This document shows positions 55,506-57,143 of a DNA stretch of 57,143 bases, in pieces. Both the position numbers and the translations under genes were made by a program. The stretch spans positions 1 through 57,143 of the IMG/VR virus record IMGVR_UViG_3300003886_000028. The stretch is one strand, 5' to 3'. How positions within the stretch are numbered: the first letter of the stretch is position 1; each line of letters opens with the position of its first letter. The DNA is from a virus. The notes under the pieces were generated by a model that saw only the letters and a list, made by a program, of their open reading frames with translations, made no database searches and was not told where the DNA came from.

Positions 55506-55664
55506 ACCGTATTTCCTTATCGAAAAGAAGTGCTACGCCGGATCGATGTGGAAGACATCGGCCATCTATCTTCACTCTGCTACGACGCCGACATGCGGGC
55601 GATACTGATAAAAGTTGACGGCGAATACGCTGTTGAGTGCAGGCCGAAAATGGAGAAGAGATAA
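55502..55664 (+). CDS. Small protein, probably with a one-base frameshift
   Basis: An ATG at 55502 (ATGA overlap with the previous stop) gives MNRISLSK and then nonsense. The next frame, open from 55506, reads EVLRRIDVEDIGHLSSLCYDADMRAILIKVDGEYAVECRPKMEKR, clearly protein-like, and ends at 55664 in a TAATG overlap with the next gene. Dropping one A from the AAAA run at about 55523-55526 joins the two as MNRISLSKEVLRRIDV. Translation from the GTG at 55530 is the alternative. Confidence 0.5.
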
Positions 55665-55900
55665 TGGATGTTGATAACGAGAATAAAATGGATGTGCAGA
55701 TTGAGCATCATAGGCAATTACAGAGCGATGCCTATATTAGTTCAGTGAAGTCCGAAAACGAACGGAGAAAAGATGCTCACACAATATGGCAGAGGCATGT
55801 TTCTACGGTTAACTACATCAATATTGTACAGGTAATCGCTATTGTTTCGATGTGTGCGAGCATGGTTTTTCTGGCTCTAAAACTAATCGAAAAAATTTAA
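55664..55900 (+). CDS. Small membrane-anchored protein
   Basis: The ATG at 55664 follows GGAGAAGAG and overlaps the upstream stop. The 78-residue product has a charged helical cytoplasmic-type part (KMDVQIEHHRQLQSDAYISSVKSENERRKDAHTIW) and one C-terminal membrane segment (YINIVQVIAIVSMCASMVFLALKLI). It is a tail-anchored type of topology. The function is unknown. Confidence 0.65.
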   Translation: MDVDNENKMDVQIEHHRQLQSDAYISSVKSENERRKDAHTIWQRHVSTVNYINIVQVIAIVSMCASMVFLALKLIEKI

Positions 55901-56151
55901 TGAGCATGACAAACAGTCCTTGCCCCTGCGTCTATCGGTGTCGCGCTGATACGGGGTGGAACAAATCATGCGCCGCAATGCCGGGAGTTTCCCGGAGTGC
56001 GCGGAAAGCGGGCCAGTCTCGCGAGGTACCTTTATACCTGAACGGGGTCGGCGGACAGGCGACCGATCCCCACGAAGCTAGCAAAGTCCAAGCCGTTTAC
56101 CTGCCCTCTGAGCGGTTTGGCACTGACTATCGGGGATACGAACATGAGTGA
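55900..56151 (+). CDS. Hypothetical small Cys-containing protein
   Basis: The ATG at 55900 overlaps the previous stop (TAATG). The 83-residue product starts MSMTNSPCPCVYRCRADTGWNKSC, with five Cys in the first third, then becomes basic and polar. A second ATG follows two codons later. There is no recognised family. Confidence 0.5.
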   Translation: MSMTNSPCPCVYRCRADTGWNKSCAAMPGVSRSARKAGQSREVPLYLNGVGGQATDPHEASKVQAVYLPSERFGTDYRGYEHE

Positions 56152-56728
56152 CATAATCGAAGAAATGTGCGGGCCATTGCGAGGGTGTCGAGCCGAGGCG
56201 ACTGTATGGGCAGAAATTAGGCGCCTGACTGCTGAAAAGGACCAACTGCTATCCGAGAACGTAAAGCTATTGGAGAAAAAGCTGTTTGGGAAAAAAGCCG
56301 AGGCGGACGCACTGGAACAGGCTCAGTTTGAATCGGAAGTAGCCAAAGAGCGTGAGGCGATTGACGACTCTGAATCGAGACTCCGTGAAAGGCATATCGA
56401 GCAGCTTGAGGCAGCACTTAAGGAGATAGCCAAATATTACACACCAAACTGGAATGTCGGCGACACTCACGAATCTACCCAACGGCTTTCACAGATTGCA
56501 AGGGTGGCGCTTGGGTCCATCGTAGAGTTGAACTGTACCCATCCACAGCGCACCAATGCTGGTGGCTATGAGCAGTGTGATATATGCGGCGAGAAATGGC
56601 CTGATTCCGATGTTGGGGGCTGTATGCACGGAGTCAGTATCCATAAGAAATGCGAAATTTGCCGGCATGATGCCGAAATGAACGGAGCCAAAGCAGATAA
56701 CTCGGACAGGTTTTTCAGCGTGCCATAG
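56144..56728 (+). CDS. Coiled-coil protein with C-terminal zinc site
   Basis: This 194-residue protein from ATG 56144 overlaps the previous gene by 8 bp. It has a coiled coil (ATVWAEIRRLTAEKDQLLSENVKLLEKKLF, about 19-50, continuing to about 105). The C-terminal third has several Cys/His (EQCDICGEKW, GGCMHGVSIHKKCEICRH) that look like a zinc-binding module. It is perhaps a nucleic-acid or host-protein binding factor. Confidence 0.65.
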   Translation: MSDIIEEMCGPLRGCRAEATVWAEIRRLTAEKDQLLSENVKLLEKKLFGKKAEADALEQAQFESEVAKEREAIDDSESRLRERHIEQLEAALKEIAKYYTPNWNVGDTHESTQRLSQIARVALGSIVELNCTHPQRTNAGGYEQCDICGEKWPDSDVGGCMHGVSIHKKCEICRHDAEMNGAKADNSDRFFSVP

Positions 56729-56740
56729 ACAGTGAATGAC

Positions 56741-56769
56741 TTGACATCTTCACACCGTTAGTGTACCGT
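56741..56769 (+). promoter_or_regulatory. Putative promoter with palindrome before the last gene pair
   Basis: TTGACA (56741-56746) is a perfect -35 box. At 17 bp lies TACCGT, a poor -10, with TATACA a little further on (56771). An inverted repeat ACAC-CGTTA-GTGT (56752-56764) lies between the boxes and could be an operator. It precedes the genes at 56822 and 57022. Confidence 0.4.
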
Positions 56770-56821
56770 CTATACATGGCGTTGGGACAGGCCCGACGCG
56801 ACAGGCAACAGGAGCCTAGAA

Positions 56822-57019
56822 ATGAAAGTCACCGAATCTCAACATAACGACTGCCTCATGATATGCCATCGATTTTCCGACACTATTTCAGTCTCGGAAA
56901 AGACGACATTAAACGTTGTTGCGGGTGCGTTCGCCTGCAATAGTGATGTCAGTTACACGGATATTGCAGATGCGGACAGCATAGTCGTAAAGTACCGAGA
57001 AATTTTGGTTGAGGTATAA
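56822..57019 (+). CDS. Hypothetical small protein
   Basis: The ATG at 56822 has AGGAG upstream. The 65-residue product (MKVTESQHNDCLMICHRFSDTISVSEKTTLNVVAGAFACNSDVSYTDIADADSIVVKYREILVEV) has three Cys but no clear motif. It is followed two bases later by the start of the SEC-C gene, so the two are probably co-translated. Confidence 0.6.
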   Translation: MKVTESQHNDCLMICHRFSDTISVSEKTTLNVVAGAFACNSDVSYTDIADADSIVVKYREILVEV

Positions 57020-57021
57020 AA

Positions 57022-57143
57022 ATGAAACTCACCCCATTTGCAGAAGCATGTGTCTCCACTGTGCCAGTTAACGAATTGGTAGATGCGTTGAATGGTCCCG
57101 TTGACTCTAACGATTTGGTGGAGTGGGACATCACAGAGGCTGA
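57022..57143 (+). CDS. SEC-C motif protein (5' part; continues at position 1)
   Basis: The ATG at 57022 has GAGG upstream. The frame (MKLTPFAEACVSTVPVNEL...DLVEWDITEA) is still open at the last base. The last two bases plus base 1 complete a GAC codon and the frame then enters the SEC-C protein at the left end. This is the main evidence that the sequence is circular. Confidence 0.7.
   Translation, partial: MKLTPFAEACVSTVPVNELVDALNGPVDSNDLVEWDITEA

Noticed and set aside
1-57143. tRNA genes, integrase and attachment sites
   Set aside because: I looked in the intergenic gaps and unassigned genes and saw no cloverleaf-like sequence, no tyrosine or serine recombinase motifs and no obvious att repeats. 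A tRNA or profile search would be needed to be certain.

Overview
The window looks like a complete tailed-phage genome of about 57.1 kb with short-tailed (podovirus-like) architecture. The capsid protein is of the N4-gp56 type. It sits with a P22/N4-like portal, a SU10-like adaptor, a nozzle-like protein, a DUF2280 small terminase, a GH108 endolysin and a 3,428-residue polyvalent ejection protein. The reading frame open at the right end (from 57022) runs without a break into the frame open at the left end (to 280) and makes a sensible SEC-C protein. The contig therefore appears to be circular or circularly permuted. The host is not determinable from sequence alone. The envelope-directed genes (holin-like, lipoprotein-like and many Sec signal peptides) and codon use suggest a Gram-negative proteobacterium. 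I see no tRNA, integrase, CRISPR array, RNA polymerase, DNA polymerase, helicase or primase.

Layout. (1) 49.1-57.1 kb and onward through 1-1.94 kb, plus strand with a minus-strand patch at 51.5-54.4 kb. This is an accessory/early region: a DUF6745-like gene carrying 33 near-identical 12-bp coding repeats (SAVx), its partner gene, small zinc-binding and membrane proteins, a DNA methyltransferase, an ASCH-like gene, a small Cro/YdaS-like regulator with an operator-like promoter, a DUF1566 gene and a DHH phosphoesterase. A strong bidirectional terminator at 1.95 kb closes it. (2) 2.0-49.0 kb, almost all minus strand and largely translationally coupled, read leftwards from a good sigma70-like promoter at 49.03-49.06 kb. 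First come small early/middle genes (39.4-49.0 kb) with a putative recombination protein, a C5-cytosine methyltransferase with an HNH gene nested inside it out of frame, and an ECF-type sigma factor. Then come packaging genes (36.2-37.5 kb), portal, scaffold and capsid (25-30 kb), tail/nozzle and fibres (18-23.4 kb), internal/ejection proteins (4-18 kb) and lysis genes (2-3.8 kb).

The most unusual region is 30.8-36.1 kb. The large terminase is split into an ATPase half (36163-36990) and a nuclease half (29900-30643), and between them lies a 5.3-kb cassette of fibre/lectin-like genes. Most genes of that cassette begin with a Sec-type signal peptide. Two more fibre-like genes at 18.8-20.6 kb also do. 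Several cassette genes are broken by small frame changes, one of them an exact 20-bp tandem duplication. This could be a decaying or phase-varying receptor-binding/exported-adhesin module inserted in an essential gene, which is a combination I do not recognise as described.

How the genes work together. The virion genes build a short-tailed particle whose giant polyvalent protein and hydrophobic glycine-rich proteins are probably ejected with the DNA. The ECF sigma factor may redirect host polymerase to phage promoters, because the phage has no polymerase of its own. Two methyltransferases probably protect or modify the DNA. Replication must rely heavily on the host. Many short genes joined by ATGA, GTGA, TAATG or TTGA overlaps fill the gaps. 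I list those below 60 codons where a ribosome-binding site and coupling support them.
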